From the NCBI GenBank assembly GCA_902620425.1, contig CACNHX010000005.1, positions 1-64,000 of the forward strand: a DNA stretch of 64,000 nt. Direction: 5' to 3'. This stretch comes from an uncultured Alphaproteobacteria bacterium (lineage in GTDB: Bacteria > Pseudomonadota > Alphaproteobacteria > HIMB59 > GCA-002718135). Positions 18,906-28,362 of the stretch are shown piece after piece. The translations under genes were made by a program, and so were the position numbers. Within the stretch, counting starts at the first letter, position 1. The number at the start of each line of letters is the position of its first letter. The notes below the pieces were generated by a model. It saw only the letters and a list, made by a program, of their open reading frames with translations. It ran no database searches and was not told the DNA's origin.

Positions 18906-20028
18906 TTGTTATATAAACTATTGATTCAGCTGCAATTCCTTCACCATTTCCAATAAAGCCAATCTTCTCATTTGTAGTTGCTTTAATAGACACACAATTA
19001 TTTTTAATTTTAAGTAATGTTGAAATATTTTTAATCATTTTTGAAACATACTTATTAATTTTAGGTTTTTCAGCTATTATATTTATATCTAGATTTACAA
19101 TGTTATAACCTTTTTCTTTAAGTTTATTTCTACAATAAATAATAAATTTTGATGAATCTGCATTTTTCCATTTTTTATCTGTGTTGGGAAAGTGATAACC
19201 TATATCTCTTAAAGAGAGTGCTCCAAAAATACTGTCACAAATTGCATGAAGTACAACGTCCGCATCAGAATGACCAATTAATTTAGAGAATGGAATTCTA
19301 ATCCCTCCTAATTTTAATCCATTTTTAGTTTTTTTATCAATTTGATGAATATCGTAACCAATACCATATTTTGTTATTGGCTTTCTATATAAATGAAATA
19401 ACTCAATATCTTCTGGATAAGTAATTTTTATATTATTTTTCTCACCTTTGATAAAATTTATTTTGATTTTTGATTTTTGTAATAGACCAGCATCATCATT
19501 AAATTCAAAATTTTTATATTTGATGTGTTCTTTTAATATCAGATTATAATTAAATCCCTGAGGTGTTTGTACATTAATTGCTTTTGTTTCTAATTTATTT
19601 TTTTTTATTAATTGCCTGTCACTATATTCAACATAAGGAATTGCATTAGTATTTTTATCTAATTTAGAAATAATTTTCTTAATTAATATATTACTACATA
19701 AAGGCCGTGCAGCATCATGTATTAATACTTTCTTAATTTTAAATTTTTTTAAATTTTTTAGAGCATTAAAAGAAGAAATTTGCCTTGTCTTGCCTGGTTT
19801 TGAAAAAGTGATTTTTATTTTTTCAGAAAAAGTCTTATGATTAAAGTAAGTTTTTTGATATTTTTTATCTATTGAAATATTTATAATATCAAAGTTTGAT
19901 AAGTCTAAATTTGAAACAAAATAATTTAAAAAATTTGTACTGCCAAATTTAAAGAATTGTTTAGGAATTTTTTGACCAAATCTCTTTCCTTTCCCTCCTG
20001 CTAGAATTACAAGTGCATTTTTCATCAT
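18889..20028 (-). CDS. ispDF: Bifunctional IspD/IspF isoprenoid enzyme
   Basis: Fusion of two enzymes of the MEP isoprenoid pathway. Residues 1-215 are MEP cytidylyltransferase (IspD), with LAGGKGKRFG near the N-terminus and IHDAARPL (about 103-110). Residues 220-379 are MECDP synthase (IspF), with YGIGYDIH, the metal-binding GHSDADVVLHAI and DIGYHFPNTD. The fusion is typical of alphaproteobacteria and epsilonproteobacteria. Two adjacent ATG codons (20028, 20025) start the gene. It is divergent from ntrY across 60 bp. In many relatives dusB follows at this position. Confidence 0.98.
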   Translation of the reverse strand: MMKNALVILAGGKGKRFGQKIPKQFFKFGSTNFLNYFVSNLDLSNFDIINISIDKKYQKTYFNHKTFSEKIKITFSKPGKTRQISSFNALKNLKKFKIKKVLIHDAARPLCSNILIKKIISKLDKNTNAIPYVEYSDRQLIKKNKLETKAINVQTPQGFNYNLILKEHIKYKNFEFNDDAGLLQKSKIKINFIKGEKNNIKITYPEDIELFHLYRKPITKYGIGYDIHQIDKKTKNGLKLGGIRIPFSKLIGHSDADVVLHAICDSIFGALSLRDIGYHFPNTDKKWKNADSSKFIIYCRNKLKEKGYNIVNLDINIIAEKPKINKYVSKMIKNISTLLKIKNNCVSIKATTNEKIGFIGNGEGIAAESIVYITNDKIS

Positions 20029-20088
20029 TTTAATTTATAAATAATATTATTTTATAATCATTATTTGAAAAATTAACTAAAGTACACA

Positions 20089-22233
20089 GTGTTTGACCTA
20101 TCAAAATTACTTAAATCTGTTCATCTATCTAGATTATCTTTTTATTTTTTAATTTTTTTAATCATTTTAAGTTTTTCGATTACATTCTACTTAATGCTTC
20201 CGAATAACGATTTAGTGAAAGATCCGAGAAGACTACAATTTTTTTTATTGGCTGATGTTATTTTTGTTATTTTATTGATTTCAATAATTGTAAGGCAAAT
20301 TGTCCTTATTTTAGTTAGAAGAAGAAAAAGTTATGATGAATCACGATTATACATAAAATTTGTTAATTTATTTGCTGCAATGGCTTTGGGCCCAGCTATT
20401 GGATTAGTAATTATTACATCACTTTTTTTCAATTTGGAATTAAGAACTTGGTACGGTGATGCTGTAAGAGATGCTGTTGTAAATTCTAACATTGTAGCAA
20501 AAAATTATGAAAATGAGATACAGGCAGAAATAGTTTCTGATACTCAATTAATTATGAGAGAAATATTGAAAGTTTCTCAAAATAATGAAGTAAATATTCA
20601 ATCAATAAGATTAGCTTTAAGTGAGTTTATTAATTTGAGAACAATTTCAAGTATCTATATTTTTAATACTGAAGGGAATATCTACTTAAGTCTTAAAGAT
20701 CCTGATAATGAAAATTTTTCTCTCCCTTCAAATGAAATATTTAAAGTTGTTAATCAAAACCGAGTTTACATTTTTCAATTAGATAAAAATTCTATCACTG
20801 CTTATAAAAAAATTAATTTTTTAAATAATGTTTATATGCAAGTTAATAGAAATTTGAATACAAATATTTGGGATCATATTAGTGCTACAAAAGAGGCATT
20901 TGAAATTTATACTTTGAAAGAAGAGGAAAGCTCAGGAATTCAGATAACTTATTCAATGATATTTGTTCTTTTCTCCATTTGTTTTATATTAGTGGCAATT
21001 TTGATTGGGTTCAATCTAGCTAGTAATCTTAGTAAACCAATTACAAACTTAATCAAATCAGCAAATAAAATATCAGAAGGGAATTTTGATGCTAAAGTTA
21101 GTGAAACAGATCAATTTCAAGAGATTAAAGTATTACTATCGTCTTATAATAAAATGATTTCTGAAATTGAAAATAAACAAAATGAGTTAATATCAAAAAG
21201 TCAAGAAGATGAAGAAAAAAGAATTTTTATAGAGGCGATCTTAAGTCTTTTAACAATAGGCGTAATTTCATTAGATAAAAATTTTAATATTTTGTTATTC
21301 AATAAAACTTTAACAAAACTATTTAAAAGTACTAAAACTTTTAAAATAAATAACAATTTTTTATCCTATTTCCCTGAATGGAAAAAGATATTTGAGAATT
21401 TTGAAAACTCAAATAAAGTTTTATTAAATTTTCAATATGATTTTACATTATATGATGACCAAAGAAACTTTAATATTAGAATTATCAAAGAAATTAATGA
21501 TAATAAAATTGAAGGATATGTTGTTGCTCTAGATGACGCTACATCTTTAATTTTAGCTGAAAAACATGCAGCTTGGTCTGATATAGCAAGAAAGATAGCC
21601 CATGAAGTTAAAAATCCACTCACCCCCATTAAACTTTCTGCTGAAAGAATAGAAAAGAAATTTTTAGATGCAAAAACAGATAAGGGGGATATTTCACTTT
21701 TAACTAAAACAATATCAAGACAAGTAGATGATATTGGCAAGTTAGTTGATGAATTTTCATCTTTTGCAAGAATGCCTGAAGCAGAAATCAAACTTGATAA
21801 CTTATCAAAATGTTTAGAAGAGGCATATCTTCTATATTTCAATACAAGGAAGGATATAAAACTTAATTTAATCAAACCTGAAAATGATATTTATTTCCAC
21901 TTTGATACTCTTCAAATCTCAAGATGTTTTAATAACTTAATTAAAAATGCTATTGAGGCTGTGGAAAAAATTCCAAATCCTGCTGTTGAAGTATTAATGA
22001 CTACTGATGCTAAAAATATAAAAATTGAAATTAAAGATAATGGTGTGGGGATTGATGAAAAAATGTTGAGTAAAATATTTGAGCCTTATTTTACAACTAA
22101 AACAAAAGGAACTGGTCTTGGATTATCAATAGTAAAAAGAATTATTGAAGATCATGGTGGTAAAATAAAAATTGAGAAAAATAAAAATATGGCAGGAACA
22201 ACATCACTAATTAATTTTGAATACAATGCATAA
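20089..22233 (+). CDS. ntrY: Sensor histidine kinase NtrY
   Basis: Membrane sensor kinase that pairs with NtrX; in alphaproteobacteria the pair affects nitrogen metabolism, redox and envelope functions. Start is GTG at 20089. The 714 residues include an N-terminal group of membrane helices (about 15-40, 50-73, 86-110). A periplasmic sensor region of about 150 residues and a further helix (about 283-309) follow. Next come HAMP (about 310-362), a PAS-like region (about 380-480), the HisKA H-box HEVKNPLTPIKLSAERIEKK (about 505-524) and a HATPase domain with NAIEAVEKI, DNGVGID and GTGLGLSIVKRI. The upstream ntrB-ntrC pair usual in larger relatives is missing. Confidence 0.96.
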   Translation: MFDLSKLLKSVHLSRLSFYFLIFLIILSFSITFYLMLPNNDLVKDPRRLQFFLLADVIFVILLISIIVRQIVLILVRRRKSYDESRLYIKFVNLFAAMALGPAIGLVIITSLFFNLELRTWYGDAVRDAVVNSNIVAKNYENEIQAEIVSDTQLIMREILKVSQNNEVNIQSIRLALSEFINLRTISSIYIFNTEGNIYLSLKDPDNENFSLPSNEIFKVVNQNRVYIFQLDKNSITAYKKINFLNNVYMQVNRNLNTNIWDHISATKEAFEIYTLKEEESSGIQITYSMIFVLFSICFILVAILIGFNLASNLSKPITNLIKSANKISEGNFDAKVSETDQFQEIKVLLSSYNKMISEIENKQNELISKSQEDEEKRIFIEAILSLLTIGVISLDKNFNILLFNKTLTKLFKSTKTFKINNNFLSYFPEWKKIFENFENSNKVLLNFQYDFTLYDDQRNFNIRIIKEINDNKIEGYVVALDDATSLILAEKHAAWSDIARKIAHEVKNPLTPIKLSAERIEKKFLDAKTDKGDISLLTKTISRQVDDIGKLVDEFSSFARMPEAEIKLDNLSKCLEEAYLLYFNTRKDIKLNLIKPENDIYFHFDTLQISRCFNNLIKNAIEAVEKIPNPAVEVLMTTDAKNIKIEIKDNGVGIDEKMLSKIFEPYFTTKTKGTGLGLSIVKRIIEDHGGKIKIEKNKNMAGTTSLINFEYNA

Positions 22234-23557
22234 AGTTTTAATTATAGATGATGAAAAGGATATTTGTTTTCTTATTTCAGAAATCCTAAAAGATGAAAAT
22301 TATAACACTTCAATTGCTCTTAATTCAGATGAAGCAATTAGTAAATTCAATGAAATTAAACCCGATTTAGTTATTTTAGATGTATGGTTATCAAACAGTA
22401 AATTAGACGGTATTGAAATTTTAAAAGAGTTTAAGACGATTGATAGCAATATTCCAATTATCATAATAAGCGGTCACGGAACTGTTGATCTTGCAGTAAA
22501 ATCTATAAAAAATGGTGCGTACGATTTTTTAGAAAAGCCATTCAATAGTGATAAATTAATTATTCTAACTAAGAGAGCAATAGAAAGTTCATCATTAGTG
22601 AGTGAAAATAAAAACTTAAAAGATACCTTAATTAAAACAATACCATTAATAGGTAATTCAGAATTTATTAAAAAAATAAATAAACATTTAATTGAACAGA
22701 GCTCAAGTAATTCTAGATTATTAATAGAAGGATCATTTGGAACAGGTAAAAAGCATTTTACAAATTTAATACATCAGAATTCTCAATATAAAGATAAACT
22801 ACCTATATCAATTGATTTTAAAAAACTAACAAACGAAGCATTGGATAAGATGTTTGCAGAAAATAAAAATACAATTAATGAAAATATATTTTATCGCTCA
22901 AACAATAACACATTAATATTGTTTAATATTGAAACTTTGCCAAATATTTATCAAAAAAAACTCTTAAATTTTCTAGAAAATAAAAAATTTTTTGAAGATC
23001 TTAATATTAAATTAAATTATAAAATTATTACAATTACTGAAAAAAATTTAGAAATAGAAATTGAAAAAGGTAATTTTATTAAAAGACTATTCGATAGAAT
23101 TTCGACAGACTTTATCAAATTTAAACCTCTTTCTGATAGGAGAGATGATATTCTTCCTGTTCTAGATTTTTATTTAAATGAAAAAAGTGGTGGAAATTTA
23201 AATTTTAAATTTTCTTCTAGAGCTTTAACTAAGTTGCAAATGTATGATTGGCCAGGAAATATATCTCAGCTCATTAACTATGTAGAGAAAAGTCTAATAC
23301 TAAATCAAGACCAAAATATAAAAGAGTTAGAAGTTGATGATTTAGCTCTACAAATGGGGGATGAAACTGCGTCAAATTCTTCAAATAATTCATTGGATTT
23401 ATCTCTTAAAGAAGCAAGATCCAAGTTTGAAAAAAATTATTTGATATCGCAAATTAAGAGATTTAATGGTAATATAACAAAAGTTTCTGAATTTACAGGA
23501 ATGGAAAGAACTGCTCTTTATAGAAAATTTAAATCACTAGATATTAAAGTAGAATAA
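22226..23557 (+). CDS. ntrX: NtrX response regulator with degenerate AAA+ core
   Basis: Response regulator partner of NtrY. I choose the ATG at 22226 (443 residues, MHKVLIIDDEKDI) over the in-frame TTG at 22217. The receiver domain (about 1-120) is intact, with Asp in VILDVW and Lys in DFLEKPF. The central region aligns with a sigma-54 activator AAA+ domain. It retains a Walker A-like GSFGTGKK (about 166-173), but no GAFTGA loop is present, and the Walker B position reads TLILFNIETL, without the Asp-Glu pair. The Fis-type helix-turn-helix at the C-terminus is clear: NGNITKVSEFTGMERTALYRK. Loss of GAFTGA is known for NtrX of some alphaproteobacteria; this copy appears to have lost ATPase residues too. 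It probably acts as a phosphorylation-controlled DNA-binding protein. Confidence 0.94.
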   Translation: MHKVLIIDDEKDICFLISEILKDENYNTSIALNSDEAISKFNEIKPDLVILDVWLSNSKLDGIEILKEFKTIDSNIPIIIISGHGTVDLAVKSIKNGAYDFLEKPFNSDKLIILTKRAIESSSLVSENKNLKDTLIKTIPLIGNSEFIKKINKHLIEQSSSNSRLLIEGSFGTGKKHFTNLIHQNSQYKDKLPISIDFKKLTNEALDKMFAENKNTINENIFYRSNNNTLILFNIETLPNIYQKKLLNFLENKKFFEDLNIKLNYKIITITEKNLEIEIEKGNFIKRLFDRISTDFIKFKPLSDRRDDILPVLDFYLNEKSGGNLNFKFSSRALTKLQMYDWPGNISQLINYVEKSLILNQDQNIKELEVDDLALQMGDETASNSSNNSLDLSLKEARSKFEKNYLISQIKRFNGNITKVSEFTGMERTALYRKFKSLDIKVE

Positions 23558-23564
23558 CTAATCA

Positions 23565-24929
23565 ATGAAAACAATTATTTGTGGTGCTGGAGATGTTGGA
23601 TATAGTATAGCTGATAAACTATCACGTGAAAATTTTGAAGTTACAGTTATCGACGAAGATGAAAATAGATTAAATAAAGTATCTGAAACTTTGGATGTCA
23701 AAACAATAAATGGTATTCCTAGTATGCCATCAGTTTTAGAGAGCGCCGGAGCAAATGATTGTGAAATACTAATTGCAGTAACTAAGAGTGATGAAACTAA
23801 TATGGTTACTTGTCAAATTGGCCATTCTTTATTTAAAATAAAAAAAAAAATTGCAAGAATAAGACAACAAGATTATTTAAAAAATGATTGGAAAAATTTA
23901 TATAATGATGAAAATTTCCCAATAGATGCAATTATTTCTCCTGAACAAGAGGTAGCTAAGGGTATATTTAGAAGATTAATTTCTCCTGGCACAATAGACA
24001 TGGTTGAATTATCAGATAAAAAATTGAAATTAATTGGATTAAAATGTGAGGATAATTTTTTACATTCAGGTCTATCTGTAAGAGAATTATCAGAAAAATT
24101 TCCTGACTATTTAGCTAACATAATGTTTATATTTAGAGGTGATCAAAAATTTACAGTAAATTCTTCAACTAAAATTGAAAAAAAAGATACCATATTTTTA
24201 GTTGTGGAAACTGATAATTTGACAGATGTGTTATCAGAATTTGGCCATCAAGAATTGCAGGCAAAAAAAGCTGTGATTATTGGTGGTGGAAATATAGGAT
24301 TTTCACTTGCTCAATTAATTGAAAATTCTGAAACATATATTAAAACTGAACTGATTGAAGCCAATAAAGAACGTGCAGAATTTCTTGCGTCAAATTTAGA
24401 AAATATAACAGTGACGTGTGGGGATGGCTTGGACAATCAGATACTTGAAGAGGTAAATATATCAGAGGCTGGTTATTGTATATCAATTACAGAAGATGAC
24501 GAAGTTAACATATTATCTTCATTGTTGGCAAAAAGAGCAGGAGCTGAAAAATCAATAACCTTGATAAACAATAGTAATTATTCATCTTTGCTATCTAATA
24601 TCGGGGTTGATATGACAATAGATCCAAAAATAATTACAATTTCTAAAATTTTAGAAAAGGTAAGAGGTGTCAAAATAAGAAATGATTATTCAATAGGTGA
24701 AGGTTTTGGAGAAGTAATAGAGGCAGATATTCAGTCAGAATCATTTCTCTGTAATAAAAATCTTAAAGAATTAGAATTGCCAAAAGGTATACGTATTGGT
24801 TCTATTGTAAGAGATAAAAAAATTATAATTCCTAATAGTCAAACTGTATTTAAGGAAAATGATGATGTTGTTTTTTTTGCTGAAACTGAATGCATAAAAA
24901 AACTAGAGAAACTTTTATCTAAAGTTTAA
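23565..24929 (+). CDS. trkA: Trk potassium uptake NAD-binding protein TrkA
   Basis: Cytoplasmic regulatory subunit of the TrkH/TrkG potassium transporter. The 454 residues form two RCK units, each a Rossmann fold plus a TrkA_C domain: GAGDVGYSIADKL at about residues 7-19 and GGGNIGFSLAQLI near 237-249. It starts 7 bp after ntrX, the conserved ntrX-trkA adjacency. No trkH is in the window. In many relatives hfq and hflX follow; here dat follows 4 bp later. Confidence 0.96.
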   Translation: MKTIICGAGDVGYSIADKLSRENFEVTVIDEDENRLNKVSETLDVKTINGIPSMPSVLESAGANDCEILIAVTKSDETNMVTCQIGHSLFKIKKKIARIRQQDYLKNDWKNLYNDENFPIDAIISPEQEVAKGIFRRLISPGTIDMVELSDKKLKLIGLKCEDNFLHSGLSVRELSEKFPDYLANIMFIFRGDQKFTVNSSTKIEKKDTIFLVVETDNLTDVLSEFGHQELQAKKAVIIGGGNIGFSLAQLIENSETYIKTELIEANKERAEFLASNLENITVTCGDGLDNQILEEVNISEAGYCISITEDDEVNILSSLLAKRAGAEKSITLINNSNYSSLLSNIGVDMTIDPKIITISKILEKVRGVKIRNDYSIGEGFGEVIEADIQSESFLCNKNLKELELPKGIRIGSIVRDKKIIIPNSQTVFKENDDVVFFAETECIKKLEKLLSKV

Positions 24930-24933
24930 TATA

Positions 24934-25779
24934 ATGCCAAATTTTGCTTTTATAAATAAAGAATTTGTAAATTTTAAATCTGCAAAAATTCATATAGAAG
25001 ATAGAGGATTGCAATTTGCTGATAGTGTTTATGAAGTTATTGCAGTTTTAGATAATAATTTAATTGATTTAGATTTTCATCTTAAGAGATTAAAATATTC
25101 TCTCCGTGAATTAGAAATTAAATTTACAATTAATAAAAAAAACTTAAATAATATTTTTTTAAATCTAATAAAGAAAAATAAAACAAGAAATGGTATAATA
25201 TATTTACAAATTACAAGAGGTATTCAATTTAGAGAACACAAATATCAAAAAAATTTAATCCCAACTTTGATTGTATATACAAGAAATAAAACTTTTAACT
25301 TACCTGGTAAAAAATTTGTAGGAGTAAATACAATTACATACCAAGATCTTCGATGGAAAAGACGTGATATTAAAACAGTAAATTTACTTCCAAATATTAT
25401 AGCTGCAAATATGGCCAAAAAGAAAAATGCTTATGAGGCAATTTTAATACAAAATGGAAAAGTAACTGAGGGTACATCCTCTAATATTTGGATTATAAAA
25501 AGAAATAATTTAATAACTCATCCAGCTAATTCCGATATTTTAAAAGGAGTAACTAGAACATCTCTCTTAAAAATAATAAAAAAAACTAAACTTAAATTAA
25601 TAGAAAAACAATTTACTCATAAGCAATTAGTTAATGCAGATGAAGTTTTTTTAACCAGCTCTGGCAGTTTTATTACTCCTATTCTAAAAATTGATAATAA
25701 AAAAATCAATAATGGTAAAATTGGCACTAATACTTTGAAACTAGCTGAAATGTATACTGAAGCATGCATAAATGGATAA
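24934..25779 (+). CDS. dat: D-amino-acid (D-alanine) transaminase
   Basis: PLP enzyme of fold type IV that interconverts D-alanine and D-glutamate with their 2-oxo acids. The 281-residue protein closely follows Bacillus-type D-amino-acid transaminase. The PLP lysine lies in WKRRDIKTVNLLPN (about residues 142-155), followed by YEAILIQNGKVTEGTSSN (about 168-185) and THPANSDILKGVTR. Branched-chain aminotransferase IlvE is the related alternative, but the DIK-NLL and HPAN motifs favour the D-specific enzyme. It overlaps the next gene by 8 bp. Confidence 0.9.
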   Translation: MPNFAFINKEFVNFKSAKIHIEDRGLQFADSVYEVIAVLDNNLIDLDFHLKRLKYSLRELEIKFTINKKNLNNIFLNLIKKNKTRNGIIYLQITRGIQFREHKYQKNLIPTLIVYTRNKTFNLPGKKFVGVNTITYQDLRWKRRDIKTVNLLPNIIAANMAKKKNAYEAILIQNGKVTEGTSSNIWIIKRNNLITHPANSDILKGVTRTSLLKIIKKTKLKLIEKQFTHKQLVNADEVFLTSSGSFITPILKIDNKKINNGKIGTNTLKLAEMYTEACING

Positions 25780-26575
25780 TATTAAGCAAGAAGATATCGA
25801 AGATATTTGTTTTAATGTAAGCAAAAGTATTATTTTACCAAAATTCAAAAATCTATCAGATGATGACATTAATTATAAAAATGGATCTGATTTAGTAACA
25901 GCAGCTGATATAGAAGCAGAAAAAGAATTAAAAAAAAATTTGTTAAAAATTTTACCTTCTTCAAATTTTATAGGTGAAGAGGAATATTCTAGAAACGAAC
26001 AGATATTAAATTTTTATAACGAAGATGCATATTGTTGGACTGTTGATCCAATAGATGGAACAACAAATTTTGCTAATGGTAGAGATAAATTTGCAATTAT
26101 GATAGCCTTAACATTTAAAGAAAAAATTTTACGTTCTTGGATATATAAGCCACTAGAAAAAATTATGTGCTCAGCTATTGTAAATGAAGGTGCTTATATT
26201 AATAATAATAAAATTGATACAAAAGGTGTGAATATAATTGAAGAAACTATAGGATCAATAAGTACAAAGTATTGGGAACCAGAGTTTAAAGATAAGTTAA
26301 AGATATTTAAAAACATATTTAAAGAAGTTAACTCTTATAGATGCATTGGTTTTGAATATATTGATATAGGTATTGGTATTAGGAATTTTGCTATTTTATC
26401 AAAACTATCTCCCTGGGATCATATTCCAGGCATTCTTTTTGTCAGAGAAGCAGGTGGTGCTGACATTGATTTTGATAAAAATAAATATGACTTTACAAAG
26501 AAAAATAAGAATTTAATTGTAAGTAATTCAGAAGATTTGAATTTTAAAATTTTAGAAAAATTAGGAGAATATTAA
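25772..26575 (+). CDS. Inositol-monophosphatase-family phosphatase
   Basis: Magnesium-dependent sugar-phosphate phosphatase of 267 residues. The metal-binding motifs are all present: GEEEYS (about 69-74), the central DPIDGTTNFANG (about 90-101) and WDHIPGILFVREAGG (about 211-225). The family includes inositol-1-phosphatase (SuhB), histidinol-phosphatase (HisN) and fructose-1,6-bisphosphatase types, and the sequence alone does not decide between them. HisN is plausible because many alphaproteobacteria make histidine with this family. It is coupled with dat on one side and shares a base with the dehydrogenase gene on the other. Confidence 0.88.
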   Translation: MDNIKQEDIEDICFNVSKSIILPKFKNLSDDDINYKNGSDLVTAADIEAEKELKKNLLKILPSSNFIGEEEYSRNEQILNFYNEDAYCWTVDPIDGTTNFANGRDKFAIMIALTFKEKILRSWIYKPLEKIMCSAIVNEGAYINNNKIDTKGVNIIEETIGSISTKYWEPEFKDKLKIFKNIFKEVNSYRCIGFEYIDIGIGIRNFAILSKLSPWDHIPGILFVREAGGADIDFDKNKYDFTKKNKNLIVSNSEDLNFKILEKLGEY

Positions 26576-27447
26576 TGAGTATTAAAAATGTTTCTTTTAT
26601 CGGCCTAGGAGTAATGGGTTATCCAATGGCAGGTCATCTTCAAAAAAATGGTTATAATGTAACTGTTTATAATAGAACGACTGCTAAAGCAGAAAAATGG
26701 GTAGATGAATATAATGGTACCATGGCTAAAACTCCTGGTGAAGCTTCTCAAAATTCAGAAATTGTTTTTATGTGTGTTGGACGTGATGAGGATATTATTG
26801 AAGTAATGGAAAGTGAAAGTGGAATTCTTTCAAAAGTAGCTGAAGGATCAATTATTGTTGACCACACAACATCTTCCGCAGAGATAGCAAGAAATTACTA
26901 TAAAAAACTTAAAGATAAAAAATTAAGTTTTCTTGATGCACCTGTATCCGGCGGTCAAGCAGGTGCAGAAAATGGCGTTCTCTCTATTATGATAGGTGGA
27001 GATGAAAAAGATTATAATACTGTCAAACCTGTTCTCACATCTTATGGCAAAGCGGTTGAACTTATAGGTGCATCTGGATCAGGTCAAATAGCTAAAATGA
27101 TAAATCAAATTTGTATTGCTGGGCTAGTTCAAGGTTTATCTGAAGCAATGGCTTTTGGAAAAAAGTCAAATGTAGATATGGAAAAAGTCCTTAGTGTAAT
27201 ATCTAAGGGTGCTGCTCAATCATGGCAAATGGAAAATAGATATAGAACAATGCTTGATGGCAAGTTTGATTATGGGTTTGCAGTTGATTGGATGCGTAAA
27301 GATTTATCAATTTGTTTTAATGAAGCTGATAAAAATGGTGCAATTCTTCCTGTTACAAAAATAGTTGATAAATACTATGAAGAGGTTCAAAAAAATGGTG
27401 GCAATAGGTTTGATACATCATCCCTCATGACTCTTGTAGATAAATAA
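26575..27447 (+). CDS. 3-hydroxyisobutyrate-dehydrogenase-family oxidoreductase
   Basis: NAD(P)-dependent beta-hydroxyacid dehydrogenase of 290 residues. N-terminal Rossmann motif GLGVMGYPMAGHL (about residues 11-23), followed by NRT, which often favours NADPH. The substrate motif is DAPVSGGQAGAENG (about 120-133), and the catalytic Lys lies in GQIAKMINQ (about 169-177). The family covers 3-hydroxyisobutyrate, tartronate semialdehyde and succinic semialdehyde reductases; substrate cannot be chosen here. The gene starts at the stop codon of its neighbour and is directly followed by a transporter. Confidence 0.88.
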   Translation: MSIKNVSFIGLGVMGYPMAGHLQKNGYNVTVYNRTTAKAEKWVDEYNGTMAKTPGEASQNSEIVFMCVGRDEDIIEVMESESGILSKVAEGSIIVDHTTSSAEIARNYYKKLKDKKLSFLDAPVSGGQAGAENGVLSIMIGGDEKDYNTVKPVLTSYGKAVELIGASGSGQIAKMINQICIAGLVQGLSEAMAFGKKSNVDMEKVLSVISKGAAQSWQMENRYRTMLDGKFDYGFAVDWMRKDLSICFNEADKNGAILPVTKIVDKYYEEVQKNGGNRFDTSSLMTLVDK

Positions 27448-28362
27448 ATGTCAAGAAACTTAATGTTAGCAGTAATATTGTTAACAGCCTCTTCTTTATT
27501 TTGGTCAGGAAATTTTTTTTTTGGAAAAGTTGCTCATATAACTGATCTTTCGCCATTTAAATTAAGTTTTTTTAGATGGTCTTTAGCTTTGCTTTTATTA
27601 TTACCCTTCACTCTTAAAAGTATTTTGGAAAATTTAAATTATTACAAAGAAAATTTTTTACTGATGACTACATTAAGTATTTTAAGTGTTACAATATTTA
27701 ACTCATTTACATATATTTCATTACAGACTACTTTAGTTTTAAATTCTACTATAATGGCATCTACTGCACCAGTAATTATGATTGGTTTTTCTTGGCTAAT
27801 GTTTCGAACTAAAATCTCAAAACTTCAATTAATTGGCATAATTTTATCTTTATTAGGTGCTTTAGCAATAATTTTAAAAGGAAACTTAAACAATTTATAT
27901 ACTTTAAATTTTACTATTGGAGATATATGGATGTTTGCCGCTGTAATATCTTGGTGCTTATATTCCGTTCTGTTAAAAAAGATGGATACATCAATCCCTC
28001 AACTAGCAAGCTTAGAAGTAATGATTATTATTGGCTTATTTTTTATTATTCCATTTTATCTTTTTGAATCTTTTAATGGTACCTTTTTACTTTCATCTTC
28101 TTATGATTTTTTCATTATTATTTATGTTGCTATCTTTGCAAGTATTGCTGCTTATTTTGCTTGGAATAAGGGTGTCTATTTAATTGGACCAAATAGAGCT
28201 GGTTTATTTTTACATTTTATACCTGTCTTTGCTGCAATTTGGGCAATAACTTTTTTAAATGAGAGTTTTGCAATATTTCATATTGTAGGTATTTTTTTTA
28301 TAATTACAGGAATTATATTATCTAATATAAGATTTAAAAATGAACAAAATAATCAAAACTGA
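27448..28362 (+). CDS. DMT-family (EamA) transporter
   Basis: Inner-membrane exporter-type protein of 304 residues with about ten hydrophobic helices arranged as two EamA repeats. The first repeat starts TASSLFWSGNFFFGKVAH; the second begins near residue 150 with GDIWMFAAVISWCLYSVLL. Substrates of this superfamily are usually amino acids, nucleobases or metabolites; none can be inferred here. It begins at the base after the dehydrogenase stop codon and overlaps msrB by 23 bp. Confidence 0.9.
   Translation: MSRNLMLAVILLTASSLFWSGNFFFGKVAHITDLSPFKLSFFRWSLALLLLLPFTLKSILENLNYYKENFLLMTTLSILSVTIFNSFTYISLQTTLVLNSTIMASTAPVIMIGFSWLMFRTKISKLQLIGIILSLLGALAIILKGNLNNLYTLNFTIGDIWMFAAVISWCLYSVLLKKMDTSIPQLASLEVMIIIGLFFIIPFYLFESFNGTFLLSSSYDFFIIIYVAIFASIAAYFAWNKGVYLIGPNRAGLFLHFIPVFAAIWAITFLNESFAIFHIVGIFFIITGIILSNIRFKNEQNNQN

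Noticed and set aside
23350..23557. NtrX truncation or frameshift as cause of the weak AAA+ domain
   Set aside because: The frame is continuous from receiver to Fis helix-turn-helix, and length fits the family; the change is by substitution and loop loss.
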